From Verrucomicrobia bacterium IMCC26134 (GTDB taxonomy: Bacteria; Verrucomicrobiota; Verrucomicrobiia; Opitutales; Opitutaceae), in NCBI GenBank assembly GCA_000972765.1, contig CP011265.1, forward strand, positions 558,001-622,000: 64,000 nucleotides of DNA. The letters run 5' to 3'. The notes under the pieces are model-generated. The model was given only the letters and a program-made list of their open reading frames with translations. It did not search any database and was not told where the DNA came from. Shown here piece by piece: positions 17,885-26,476 of the stretch (its first letter is position 1; each line of letters starts with the position of its first letter). Made by a program: the position numbers and the translations under genes.

Positions 17885-18964
17885 TTACTTTGAGTGCTGT
17901 CCGGGAGTGAAGGAATCGGTGTCGCCCCTAAATCCGGCTATCGGCCGAATCATGATGTAGGTGGGATTGCTCCCCGTTGGACGAATGGCTCCCAGCAATG
18001 CGACCGGGTCGCCTTTATCGTTTTGAAACACATAGGGGCGCTCTACGCCCGGGATATCGACCGTGGTCCCATCCTCAAACGGCACCGCATCGCGCTGCGA
18101 CCAAACCGGTATTTGCGAAAACAACTCGTAGCGTATGCCATCGGTTGAGGTGTAGTATATCATGGACCTTTCAATTCCTGTGACTTTCGCCTCCCAGTCG
18201 GTGCAGAGCAGGTTGTAGCGGTTGTTGGCCCACCAGAGCGTGGGGTCTTCCAATTCGAAATCAACGGGGAGACGGTTGCCCGCATCGCCGATCAGCGTGT
18301 AGGGGCCATTAAGCGAAGGGGCTTCAAACGCCTGCATATAGGCGTCCCACTTGCCGTCCTTTGTGACCCGGGGCTTAAATTTCCCCACGGCGTAGGCGCT
18401 ACCATCGTTTCTCAGTAGCAAGGCCGGATTGTTGGTTTTGATCACGGGGCGGGGAAGGGGAACCCACGGACCTTCGATTTTGTCGGCGTAGGCAAACCCG
18501 GTCTGCCACTGAGGAATGGCGAGATGGTAGAGCAGGAATTTGTCACCTGCCTTCATGATCTTGGGGTTGTGAATCGCCTCGCTGGCCCAAGGGTGGGTCT
18601 CGGGCGATAGCACCACTTCCTGAAACGTGTAAGGGCCAAAGAGCGACTTGGAAGTGGCGCGTATCGCATGGCTGCGGAACCAGCCATTCATGCCGTCATT
18701 GGCCGGCCAGCGTGACGCAAATAGGTGATAGGTCTCGCCGACTTTGATGACCGACGGGTCCCATAAGAAAAAGCCGTCCATTTTAAACACCGCCGACTTC
18801 GGCACGGGGCGGAGGGCATCGCGCAGTGGATTATCGTGCGGATTAATAACGGACACGCCGGGCGGCAGGGGTGGGGGCGAGAAGGATAGCGCCGATGTTT
18901 GGGCGGCTGACCAGCAGGCAGTCAGCAATACGCACAGAAACGTAACCGGGGTGATCGTTTTCAT
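17885..18964 (-). CDS. Secreted beta-propeller glycoside hydrolase (GH43/GH117-like)
   Basis: I start at the ATG at 18964, which gives 359 residues and a signal peptide ending near CWSAAQTS; the longer frame to 19189 adds 75 unlikely residues overlapping the opposite gene. Blade motifs of the GH43/117/130 superfamily are present: FFLWDPSVIKVGETYHLFAS with a possible catalytic Asp, WASEAIHNPKIMKAGDKFLL with a Glu, and DFELEDPTLWWANNRYNLL with Glu/Asp. It should cleave terminal sugar residues outside the cytoplasm. It heads the eight-gene minus run and is followed after 53 bases by the sulfatase, so the pair probably acts on the same sulfated polysaccharide. Family and linkage remain undetermined. 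Confidence 0.82.
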   Translation of the reverse strand: MKTITPVTFLCVLLTACWSAAQTSALSFSPPPLPPGVSVINPHDNPLRDALRPVPKSAVFKMDGFFLWDPSVIKVGETYHLFASRWPANDGMNGWFRSHAIRATSKSLFGPYTFQEVVLSPETHPWASEAIHNPKIMKAGDKFLLYHLAIPQWQTGFAYADKIEGPWVPLPRPVIKTNNPALLLRNDGSAYAVGKFKPRVTKDGKWDAYMQAFEAPSLNGPYTLIGDAGNRLPVDFELEDPTLWWANNRYNLLCTDWEAKVTGIERSMIYYTSTDGIRYELFSQIPVWSQRDAVPFEDGTTVDIPGVERPYVFQNDKGDPVALLGAIRPTGSNPTYIMIRPIAGFRGDTDSFTPGQHSK

Positions 18965-19083
18965 TGGTTTAAAGCCACGGTGTCGTCGGCCTCCGAAAGG
19001 GCAATCCCAGCCTGGAGTTCCGCGCGGTATCCTTTGCGGCTCAGCCTGCTTGCCCTGCGGCACGGCCTTTGCATTCATGAGGC

Positions 19084-19926
19084 GTGTCGCGCCTATCCAG
19101 TTCCCGCTTATTTCGCCGTTACGCGCCGCTAATGGCCATTGCCTTTTTAGCCGCCTGCGCTCCGCGCTCCGCGACCGAGGTTTCGTCAACGGCAGTGACT
19201 GCTCCTGGCCCTCCCGCCGAGCGCAAGGTCACTTTCGCGGTCGAGAACGGTTATGTTCCGTTTAACTTCATACGGACCGACACCCGGGTGGCCGAAGGGT
19301 GGGATTACGACATCGCCGCCGAGCTCGGACGACGCCTCAATTTTACGCCGGCCTTCCGGGAGATCACCTGGGACTCAATGATCCAGGGCGTCGCCACCGG
19401 GCAGTTCGATCTCGCCGGCAACGGCATCACCATCACCGACGCGCGTGCCCGCGTCGTGGATTTTTCCGACGGCTATATGACCATAAAGCAACGGCTTCTT
19501 GTGCGTCGCGACGAGAATCGCTTCACCTCGCTCACCACCTTCGCCGCCTCTCCCTCCGCCCGGGTCGGCGCTCAAAAGGGCAACACCAACTACACCAAGG
19601 CCGAGGCGCTTGTCGGCCCGGCCCGTGTTGTCGCCTTCGATGGGTTTGGCGAGCTTATCCAGGCTCTGCTTAACTCCGATCTCGACGCTGTGCTGATCGA
19701 CGACGTGGGCGGTCAGGGTTACGTGGGCACGAGCCGCGAAAAGCTGAAACTAATCGAGGGCGGCCTACCCGGGCAGGACCTTGGATTCATCTTCCCGAAA
19801 AACTCGCCACTCCGCGCCGGGGTCAATCGCGCCCTCGCCGCGATGCGCGCCGATGGCACGCTCGCCCGTATCAACGGCAAGTGGTTCGCCCCGGACTTTG
19901 TTCCACCCGGCGCGCCGGCTTATTAG
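19084..19926 (+). CDS. Polar amino acid ABC transporter, substrate-binding lipoprotein
   Basis: The GTG at 19084 gives 280 residues with a basic N-terminus (SSSRLFRRYAP) and a lipobox FLAAC, so Cys25 should be lipidated; an ATG at 19132 would leave a signal too short. The mature part is a family 3 solute-binding protein: YVPFNFI, GWDYDIAAELGRRLNF, FDLAGNGITITDARA and GQDLGFIFPKNSPL are typical strands of the two lobes. It should bind a polar amino acid in the periplasm or at the inner membrane and deliver it to the permease encoded 13 bases downstream. Ligand not predictable. Confidence 0.9.
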   Translation: MSRLSSSRLFRRYAPLMAIAFLAACAPRSATEVSSTAVTAPGPPAERKVTFAVENGYVPFNFIRTDTRVAEGWDYDIAAELGRRLNFTPAFREITWDSMIQGVATGQFDLAGNGITITDARARVVDFSDGYMTIKQRLLVRRDENRFTSLTTFAASPSARVGAQKGNTNYTKAEALVGPARVVAFDGFGELIQALLNSDLDAVLIDDVGGQGYVGTSREKLKLIEGGLPGQDLGFIFPKNSPLRAGVNRALAAMRADGTLARINGKWFAPDFVPPGAPAY

Positions 19927-19939
19927 CACAATCTCTCTC

Positions 19940-20743
19940 ATGATCGGCCCCGACGGCGCCCTCGCCTCCGAACGCCCCTCGCTCCTCGCCCGCGCACCGT
20001 GGTGGTTGCTTGCCCTCGCGCTCGTCGCCGTGCTTATCGGCTGGCGCGTTGCCACTGATGCGCTCTGGCGGGACATCGCCGCACGGCTTCTCGACGGCCT
20101 TGGCCTTACCTTGCTTGTCACCGCCATCGCCTTTCCGCTGGCCCTCGGTATCGGCCTTTTCTCCGCCCTTGGTCTCGTATCCGGAAATTTGTTTTTCCGC
20201 CAATTCTCCACTCTCTATGTGCAAGTGGTGCGCGGTCTGCCGGTATTGGTGCAGATCTTTATCGTGGCCTTCGTGCTCGTGCCGCTCGGGGTCGAAACGG
20301 CAAACTTCCTCGGCTTCAGGATCGCCGCGCAAGACGTGCCCATGGTCGTGCGAGTGATCGCAGCGCTCGCCTTTGCCTACGGGGCCTTCGAGGCCGAGAC
20401 CCTTCGCGGCGGTCTCACCTCCCTCCCGCGCGGCCAGGCCGAGGCCGCCCGTGCTCTTGGTCTCTCCCGCCGCCAAACCCTGCGGCACATCCTTCTTCCC
20501 CAAACCTTTCGGCGCGTGCTTCCGACACTGGGAAACGACCTGATTTGCCTGCTTAAAGACTCCGCACTCGTGTCTGTGCTCGGTGTGCGCGACATCACGC
20601 AAGAAGCCCGCCTCTACCAAAGCGCCACTTTCCGTTATACCGAGAGTCTCGTGCTCCTCGCCTTTTTCTACCTCGCTCTTACCCTGCTCGTCGCTCTTGG
20701 CGTGCGCGCTTTGGAGAACCGCTATCGCCGCCATGCCGCCTGA
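19940..20743 (+). CDS. Polar amino acid ABC transporter, permease
   Basis: The ATG at 19940 (MIGPDGALAS) lies just after the binding-protein stop and gives 267 residues; an upstream in-frame start at 19781 would be buried in the preceding gene. There are about five to six membrane segments, and VVRGLPVLVQIFIV plus the cytoplasmic EAA loop (LRGGLTSLPRGQAEAARALG) identify the HisM/GlnP-type inner membrane family. One permease gene is present, so a homodimer is likely. Its last 11 bases overlap the ATP-binding gene. Confidence 0.92.
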   Translation: MIGPDGALASERPSLLARAPWWLLALALVAVLIGWRVATDALWRDIAARLLDGLGLTLLVTAIAFPLALGIGLFSALGLVSGNLFFRQFSTLYVQVVRGLPVLVQIFIVAFVLVPLGVETANFLGFRIAAQDVPMVVRVIAALAFAYGAFEAETLRGGLTSLPRGQAEAARALGLSRRQTLRHILLPQTFRRVLPTLGNDLICLLKDSALVSVLGVRDITQEARLYQSATFRYTESLVLLAFFYLALTLLVALGVRALENRYRRHAA

Positions 20744-21500
20744 GCCCGCCAAGCCTTCCCCGTTGCTTGAGGCCCGTGCGCTCACCAAGCGTTTTGATAA
20801 TCTGCTCGCGCTCGATGCCGTCTCCCTGGCCGTTAACCGAGGCACCGTGACCGCCATTCTGGGACCCAGCGGCTCGGGTAAATCCACCCTCCTGCGTTGC
20901 CTTAACTTTCTCGTCCTGCCCGACTCAGGAGAGGTCCTCTTTGACCGCACCTTGATCAATCCCCGCCTGGACGCCGCGCTCAATGCCCACCGCGCCCGCG
21001 TCGGTATGGTTTTTCAACAGTTTAACTTATTTCCGCACCTTCTCGTCTGGGAGAACTTAGCTCTCGCCGCCCGACTTGTCCGCCACCTTTCCGCCGCCGC
21101 CGCCCGGGACCGTGCGATTTCCCTCCTGGCGCGTGTGGGGCTCGCCGAAAAAGCCTTCGCTCATCCGCTCCAGCTTTCCGGAGGACAGCAGCAACGCGCC
21201 GCCATCGCCCGCGCCCTCGCCGTCGAGCCTTCCGTTCTGTTATTTGACGAACCCACCAGCGCCCTCGACCCCGAACTGACCGGCGAAGTGCTCGCTGTGA
21301 TGCGCCAGCTTGCCGCCGATCACACCACGATGGTTGTCGTCACGCACGACGTTGAGTTCGCCCGCCAGGCGGCCAGCGAAGTCGTCTTCATGGATGCGGG
21401 GCGTGTCGTCGAGTCCGGCCCGCCTGCCAGAGTCATCGACGCGCCGACGACCGATCGTGCCCGTAGGTTTTTCAAGCCTTCGACGGTGGCGGAACGGTAG
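20733..21500 (+). CDS. Polar amino acid ABC transporter, ATP-binding protein
   Basis: I start at the ATG at 20733, overlapping the permease end, giving 255 residues. All nucleotide-binding motifs are present: Walker [11 protein letters not shown]-loop FQQFNLFPH, signature LSGGQQQR, Walker [14 protein letters not shown] and the switch His in [10 protein letters not shown]. The sequence is of the GlnQ/HisP type, which powers uptake of glutamine, histidine, arginine or similar. It completes a compact three-gene importer. No regulator or terminator is recognisable in the 200 bases that follow. Confidence 0.93.
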   Translation: MPPEPAKPSPLLEARALTKRFDNLLALDAVSLAVNRGTVTAILGPSGSGKSTLLRCLNFLVLPDSGEVLFDRTLINPRLDAALNAHRARVGMVFQQFNLFPHLLVWENLALAARLVRHLSAAAARDRAISLLARVGLAEKAFAHPLQLSGGQQQRAAIARALAVEPSVLLFDEPTSALDPELTGEVLAVMRQLAADHTTMVVVTHDVEFARQAASEVVFMDAGRVVESGPPARVIDAPTTDRARRFFKPSTVAER

Positions 21501-21702
21501 AGTAATGGTGAAAAGGGCGTCGCATGCATTGTCCTAACCCGACCTGAGCGCAGGCTGGGCGAACCGACGTGAATGATTCGCTCTAGGCCTGAAGAGACGA
21601 AGTGCAGTTCCTCTTCATCGGGCGGTTTTATATCAAAGCCTTTCCATGAGGGGATGAGGCGTGGGTTGACAGGACGGGTGCGGGTGGTGGAGCTGTCGAA
21701 GC

Positions 21703-22599
21703 ATGGCTTTGAAACTGAGCGGATTCGTGCGTGCGTTGGTGCGGTCGGCGGTGATCGCGGCGGTTACTTACACCGGAGTGTGCGGCTTTGTGGCGTGGAA
21801 AAAAGAAGACATTATTTTTCCGCTGCGAGGAAGGGAGCGGGCGATGCACCAGGTGGTGTTGCCGGGTTTCGAGACCTGGTGGTTGAAAACATCCGAAGGA
21901 GAGGTGGAGGCGTGGTGGCGACCGGCGGAGGGGGCTGGTGCGGAGACGCCTGCGCCGGCGGTGCTGGTGTTTCACGGCAATGGGGAGTTGATCGACGACT
22001 CGCGGGATTTTGCCGAGCGCTGGCATGGGTTGGGCGTGCATGTGCTGCTGGTGGAGTATCGTGGCTACGGTCGCTCGGCTGGCTCCCCGAGTATCAACGC
22101 CTGCCGGGCGGACGCGGTCGCGTGGTTTGATCGTTTGGCTGCACGGGCGGACGTGCGGCGGGATCTGATTTTGTCGCACGGTTTTTCGCTGGGAGGCGCG
22201 TTCGCGGCCGAGCTGGCGGGGCAGCGGCCGGTAGGCGGGCTGGTGATGGAAGGCGGGCTGGCCAGCTTGCTGGAATCGGCGCACGATAGGGGCATCTGGC
22301 TGATTTTGACGCGCGAGCGTTTTGATGCGGTGGCGGTGTTGCGTCACCTACCGCTTGAGGTGCCGGTGTTGATCACCCAAGGGAGGGGGGACGAGGTGGT
22401 CCCGCCGCGCCACGGCGAACTGTTGGCGTCGGCCCGGCCGGGCGCAAAGATGGTCTGGGGGAATGGCGGCCATTATCCACAGACGGTGACGGACCGTCCG
22501 GAGCTGCTGGCAGAACTGCTGGTGTCGGCTAAAGCGCGGGCGGCTTTGGCGATGCCTGACAAGGGGCTTGCTCCGGCGGCAGGTAATTCCGCACTGTGA
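21703..22599 (+). CDS. Membrane-anchored alpha/beta hydrolase
   Basis: The 298-residue product has an N-terminal hydrophobic segment (about 11-31), then an alpha/beta hydrolase domain. [13 protein letters not shown] supplies the oxyanion region, [15 protein letters not shown] the next strand and turn, and [15 protein letters not shown] the nucleophile elbow with Ser162. A late GNGGHYPQT segment probably carries the catalytic His, and [11 protein letters not shown] the Asp. It resembles the BEM46/serine aminopeptidase S33-type family of unknown substrate. It lies 16 bases before lpxC-fabZ, which may share its message. Confidence 0.85.
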   Translation: MALKLSGFVRALVRSAVIAAVTYTGVCGFVAWKKEDIIFPLRGRERAMHQVVLPGFETWWLKTSEGEVEAWWRPAEGAGAETPAPAVLVFHGNGELIDDSRDFAERWHGLGVHVLLVEYRGYGRSAGSPSINACRADAVAWFDRLAARADVRRDLILSHGFSLGGAFAAELAGQRPVGGLVMEGGLASLLESAHDRGIWLILTRERFDAVAVLRHLPLEVPVLITQGRGDEVVPPRHGELLASARPGAKMVWGNGGHYPQTVTDRPELLAELLVSAKARAALAMPDKGLAPAAGNSAL

Positions 22600-22615
22600 C
22601 CTTTTCGTTACCCGC

Positions 22616-23947
22616 ATGAAACAACGCACGCTCGCCCGCGAGGTCTCTATTTCCGGTCAGGCTCTCCATACCGGAGAGACCGTGACCCTTACGCTCAAAC
22701 CGGCCAATGCCGACGTCGGCTACGTGTTTCGCCGCATCGATCTGAACGGCGCGCCCGAGATAAAGCCCCGTATCGCGCTAGTGGGAGATCTGGTGCGCCA
22801 AACCACCATACAGGAAGGTCACGCCAAGGTTCATACCGTCGAGCATGTGCTCAGCGCGCTGAATGGCTGCGGGGTGGACAACTGTATCATTGAGATGAAT
22901 GCCTCCGAACCGCCCATCCTCGATGGCTCGGCCAAGCCCTACGTTGACCTGATCATGCAAGGCGACCCCACCGAGCAGGACAAGGAGCGCGAGTATTTCG
23001 TATTGGAGGAGGCGGTGTCGGTGCAGAAGGGCAACTCCTCCCTCATCGCACTGCCGCATGACGGCTTTAAAATTTCCTGCACCTCGGCTGATGACCGGGG
23101 CATCCACACCCAGCATCTATCGCTGAGCATCGACCCCGATGCTTACATGACCCAGGTGGCGGCGGCGCGGACTTTTACGGTTTACGAGGACATCGAAGAG
23201 TTGATCAAGGCAGGCAAAATCAAGGGTGGCTCGCTCGATTGCGCGGTGGTGATCAAGGGCGACAAGATCCTTTCCAAGGAGGGGCTGCGTTTCAAAGACG
23301 AGTTCGTGCGGCACAAGATCCTCGATATCATTGGCGATATCACGCTGGTGGGCCTGCCGATCAAGGCGCATATCATCGCCACCCGCCCCGGCCATGCGAT
23401 CAACGCCGAGCTGAGCAAGGCGCTGGTCGAGAAGCTGGAGGAGAAGCGCAAGGGCCCGAAAAAGAAGCCTCGCCCCGCGATGGTGATGCCCACCGAGACC
23501 GAGCTCGATATCCGCCGCATCCTCGACACCTTACCTCACCGGTATCCGTTTTTGATGATCGACCGGGTGATGGAGTTCATCGGCGAAGACGCGCTTGTCG
23601 CGATCAAGAACGTCTCGATCAATGAACCGTTTTTCCAAGGTCATTTTCCCGGCAACCCGGTCATGCCCGGTGTGCTGCAACTCGAGGCGATGGCGCAGGC
23701 CGCCGGCATCCTCATGCTGCGGCGCGGCAGCAGCGAGGGAAAGACCTCCCTCTTCATGAGCGCGGACAAGGTTAAATTCCGCAAGCCGGTGCGTCCGGGC
23801 GACCAGCTCATCATCAACGCCAAGCTGACCAAGACACGCGGCGCCAAGCTGGCGACCTCCGAGGTCGTCTGCACGGTGAACGGCCAGGTTGTCTCCTCTG
23901 GCGAACTGATGTTCGCCATCATCGACACCAGCGAGGTCGAGGGTTGA
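22616..23947 (+). CDS. lpxC/fabZ: LpxC-FabZ bifunctional protein (UDP-3-O-acyl-GlcNAc deacetylase / 3-hydroxyacyl-ACP dehydratase)
   Basis: The ATG at 22616 gives 443 residues. Residues 1-290 are LpxC, the zinc enzyme of the committed lipid A step: [16 protein letters not shown] with the first Zn His, and [13 protein letters not shown] with the His and Asp ligands. After a basic linker ([13 protein letters not shown]), residues about 300-443 are Fab[14 protein letters not shown] with the catalytic His and [19 protein letters not shown] with the catalytic Glu. FabZ dehydrates 3-hydroxyacyl-ACP in fatty acid synthesis, so the fusion joins the two pathways that compete for 3-hydroxyacyl-ACP. This fusion is known from Bacteroidetes and some relatives of Verrucomicrobia. 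lpxA follows 57 bases later. Confidence 0.95.
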   Translation: MKQRTLAREVSISGQALHTGETVTLTLKPANADVGYVFRRIDLNGAPEIKPRIALVGDLVRQTTIQEGHAKVHTVEHVLSALNGCGVDNCIIEMNASEPPILDGSAKPYVDLIMQGDPTEQDKEREYFVLEEAVSVQKGNSSLIALPHDGFKISCTSADDRGIHTQHLSLSIDPDAYMTQVAAARTFTVYEDIEELIKAGKIKGGSLDCAVVIKGDKILSKEGLRFKDEFVRHKILDIIGDITLVGLPIKAHIIATRPGHAINAELSKALVEKLEEKRKGPKKKPRPAMVMPTETELDIRRILDTLPHRYPFLMIDRVMEFIGEDALVAIKNVSINEPFFQGHFPGNPVMPGVLQLEAMAQAAGILMLRRGSSEGKTSLFMSADKVKFRKPVRPGDQLIINAKLTKTRGAKLATSEVVCTVNGQVVSSGELMFAIIDTSEVEG

Positions 23948-24004
23948 GCGAGGACCGTGCTTGCCGTCGAAAACACCGCCGACTAGTCAGCACCGCAGAA
24001 TAAC

Positions 24005-24793
24005 ATGTCTGTAAAAATCCATCCAAGTGCAGTGGTCGAAGCCGCCGCCGAACTGGGCACTAATGTCGAGATCGGCCCGCTCTGCTATGTCGGAGCGGGC
24101 GTGCAGCTGGGGGATGGCTGTCGCTTGCACCATCACGCAGCGGTCGAGGGTAATACCCAGCTCGGCGCAGGCTGCGAGATTTTCCCTTATGCATGTATTG
24201 GCGGCAAGACCCAGGACCTGAAGTTCAAGGGCGGCAACCCGGGCGTGCGCATCGGTGCACGCAATGTGTTTCGCGAATATTTCACCGTCCACGCGGCGAC
24301 CGCGCCTGAGGGTTTTACGACCATTGGCAGCGACAACACCTTCCTTGCCTACGGTCACATCGCCCATGACTGCGTGATCGGCAGCCATATCGTGGCGAGC
24401 AACGGGATGATGATCGCCGGGCACGTCATCATTGAGGACCACGTCGTCATCGGTGGCTACGGTGGCGTGCATCAATTCTGCCGTATCGGCGCGCATGCGA
24501 TGCTGTCGGCGACAGCCAAGTTGGTGCATGATTTACCGCCTTTTTTCATCGCAGATGGCACGCCGGCCGTGGTGCGCGCCTATAACAAGGTCGGTATGGA
24601 GCGGCGCGGGTTTACGCCGGATCAATTGGAGCGGGTTAAGATGATTTTCCGTGTGCTCTATCGCGACGGCCTCAATCGCACCCAGGCGCTGGAAAAGCTC
24701 TCCGCGCACGAGCACGCGGGTTCGGCGGAGTTTCAAGCGATCTTGAAGTTCGCGGCTTTGAGCGAGCGCGGTCTGGCGCCCGGGGCCAATTAG
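24005..24793 (+). CDS. lpxA: Acyl-ACP:UDP-N-acetylglucosamine O-acyltransferase
   Basis: The 262-residue product is a left-handed beta-helix built of hexapeptide repeats, starting MSVKIHPSAVVEAAAELG and continuing through IGPLCYVGAGVQLGDGC. NVFREYFTVHAAT and YGHIAHDCVIGSH are the LpxA signature blocks, the latter with the catalytic His region; a helical C-terminal part begins near MERRGFTPDQLERVK. It catalyses the first step of lipid A synthesis in the cytoplasm as a trimer. Length matches the family. Together with LpxC-FabZ it shows that the cell makes lipopolysaccharide. Confidence 0.95.
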   Translation: MSVKIHPSAVVEAAAELGTNVEIGPLCYVGAGVQLGDGCRLHHHAAVEGNTQLGAGCEIFPYACIGGKTQDLKFKGGNPGVRIGARNVFREYFTVHAATAPEGFTTIGSDNTFLAYGHIAHDCVIGSHIVASNGMMIAGHVIIEDHVVIGGYGGVHQFCRIGAHAMLSATAKLVHDLPPFFIADGTPAVVRAYNKVGMERRGFTPDQLERVKMIFRVLYRDGLNRTQALEKLSAHEHAGSAEFQAILKFAALSERGLAPGAN

Positions 24794-24973
24794 TATTCGC
24801 CTCTCTGGTGTTTGACTCGGGTTTCGCGCTTGGCGGGCCCCTTTCTCCAGTCACACCCCCGGTGGGTAAGGCCGTGTGAGGGATGCCCTCCGGACGGCGC
24901 GTTACACGATCGTTCCTAAAATACGGCTTGGATTTCGCACGGCAGGGTGTTCAGTTTACCACTTTTTACCCTT

Positions 24974-26335
24974 ATGAAAATTTGCTGCATTGGCGCCGGT
25001 TACGTAGGTGGTCCGACGATGGCGATGATCGCTCACAAGGCGTCGGACATCACGGTGACTGTGGTGGACTTGAACGCGGCTCGCATCGCGGCTTGGAATT
25101 CGGACACTTTACCCATCTACGAGCCTGGGCTCGACGAGGTGGTGCGCAGCGCGCGCGGGCGGAACCTGTTTTTCTCGACCGATGTGAAGGGGGCCATCGC
25201 TGCGGCCGACATCGTGTTCGTTTCGGTCAACACGCCTACCAAGACCTATGGTGTCGGCGCGGGCCGGGCGGCGGATTTACGCTACATCGAGTCGGTTGCG
25301 CGGACCATCGCCGAGGTGGCGACCACGCCCAAGATCATCGTTGAAAAGTCCACCATCCCGGTGCGCACCGCGACGACGATTCAGGAAATCCTCGCCGCCA
25401 ACGGCAAGGCCGTGAAGTGTCAGGTCCTGTCTAACCCCGAGTTTTTGGCCGAAGGAACGGCAGTGGCAGACCTGATGAATCCCGACCGCGTGCTCATCGG
25501 CGGCGAGCGCACCCCTGAGGGGGAGGCGGCCATCGCCACGCTCGTTTCCGTCTATGCGCGGTGGGTTGCGCCAGAGCGCATCATCACGACCAACCTCTGG
25601 TCCTCCGAGCTCTCGAAGCTGGTCGCGAACGCCTTCCTCGCTCAGCGTATTTCCTCTATCAACGCCATCTCCGCGCTCTGCGAGGCGACCGGCGCGGATG
25701 TGGACGAGGTGGCCAACGCCATCGGCAAGGATTCGCGTATCGGCGCTAAATTTCTGAAAGCCTCGGTGGGTTTTGGCGGATCCTGCTTCCAGAAGGACGT
25801 TTTAAACCTCTCCTATCTCTGCGAGCACTTCGGCCTGCCCGAGGTGGCGACTTATTGGGAGAGCGTGGTGAAGATGAACGATTGGCAGAAGCATCGCTTC
25901 GCCGGCAATATCGTCAAAACCCTCTTCAATACCGTGGCGGACAAGCGCATCGCTGTGCTCGGTTTTGCCTTCAAGAAAGACACTAACGACACCCGTGAAT
26001 CCGCCGCGATCGACGTGGTGCGCGACCTGCTCGTGGAGCACGCCAACGTGGTGGTTTACGATCCCAAGGTGCCGGCGGCGGAAATCTTGCACGATGTATC
26101 GGGCAAGGGCGTGACACCCAACCCGCGCCTGAGCGTGGCCTCGAGCGCGATCGAAGCCTGTGCAGGCGCTCACGCGATCGCGATCGTGACCGAATGGGAC
26201 GAATTCAAGACCCTCGACTACGCCAAAATCTTTGCGGGCATGCAGAAGCCGGCATTCATCTTCGACGGCCGCAATATCACCAACCTCGCGAAATTGCGCG
26301 AGATCGGCTTCCGCGCCTTCGGCATCGGCAAGTGA
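24974..26335 (+). CDS. ugd: UDP-glucose 6-dehydrogenase, eukaryote-like type
   Basis: I start at the ATG at 24974 ([16 protein letters not shown]), which puts the NAD-binding Gly-rich motif at the N-terminus and gives 453 residues. The catalytic Cys271 is in [19 protein letters not shown]. This enzyme oxidises UDP-glucose to UDP-glucuronate with two NAD, supplying uronic acids for surface polysaccharides. The active-site block ([10 protein letters not shown]) and [20 protein letters not shown] follow the animal/plant UGDH pattern more closely than the common bacterial SCFPKD form. It lies 180 bases after lpxA and ends at a clear terminator. Confidence 0.93.
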   Translation: MKICCIGAGYVGGPTMAMIAHKASDITVTVVDLNAARIAAWNSDTLPIYEPGLDEVVRSARGRNLFFSTDVKGAIAAADIVFVSVNTPTKTYGVGAGRAADLRYIESVARTIAEVATTPKIIVEKSTIPVRTATTIQEILAANGKAVKCQVLSNPEFLAEGTAVADLMNPDRVLIGGERTPEGEAAIATLVSVYARWVAPERIITTNLWSSELSKLVANAFLAQRISSINAISALCEATGADVDEVANAIGKDSRIGAKFLKASVGFGGSCFQKDVLNLSYLCEHFGLPEVATYWESVVKMNDWQKHRFAGNIVKTLFNTVADKRIAVLGFAFKKDTNDTRESAAIDVVRDLLVEHANVVVYDPKVPAAEILHDVSGKGVTPNPRLSVASSAIEACAGAHAIAIVTEWDEFKTLDYAKIFAGMQKPAFIFDGRNITNLAKLREIGFRAFGIGK

Positions 26336-26400
26336 TTGGACACCGAAAGAAGAGCCGGGCTTAGACTGCTCCCGCAGCTTTTTGCCATCTGAGTGGGTAA

Positions 26401-26444
26401 AGCCCGCCGTCCCATTTGGGGGACCGGCGGGACTTTTGTTTTTT
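26401..26444 (+). terminator. Rho-independent terminator after ugd
   Basis: CCCGCCG at 26403-26409 pairs with CGGCGGG at 26425-26431, extended inward by TCCC/GGGA with one bulge and a short loop. A T-rich tract (TTTTGTTTTTT) follows directly on the plus strand. It should stop the ugd transcript before the opposing autotransporter gene. Confidence 0.88.
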
Positions 26445-26476
26445 AATGAATCTGTTTCCGGCTGCGTGCAGCCGGA

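Noticed and set aside
19871-20983. A 370-codon minus-strand open frame
   Set aside because: Antisense to the ABC permease and ATPase, both with all expected motifs; the product is rich in Glu, Gly and Lys without any domain pattern.
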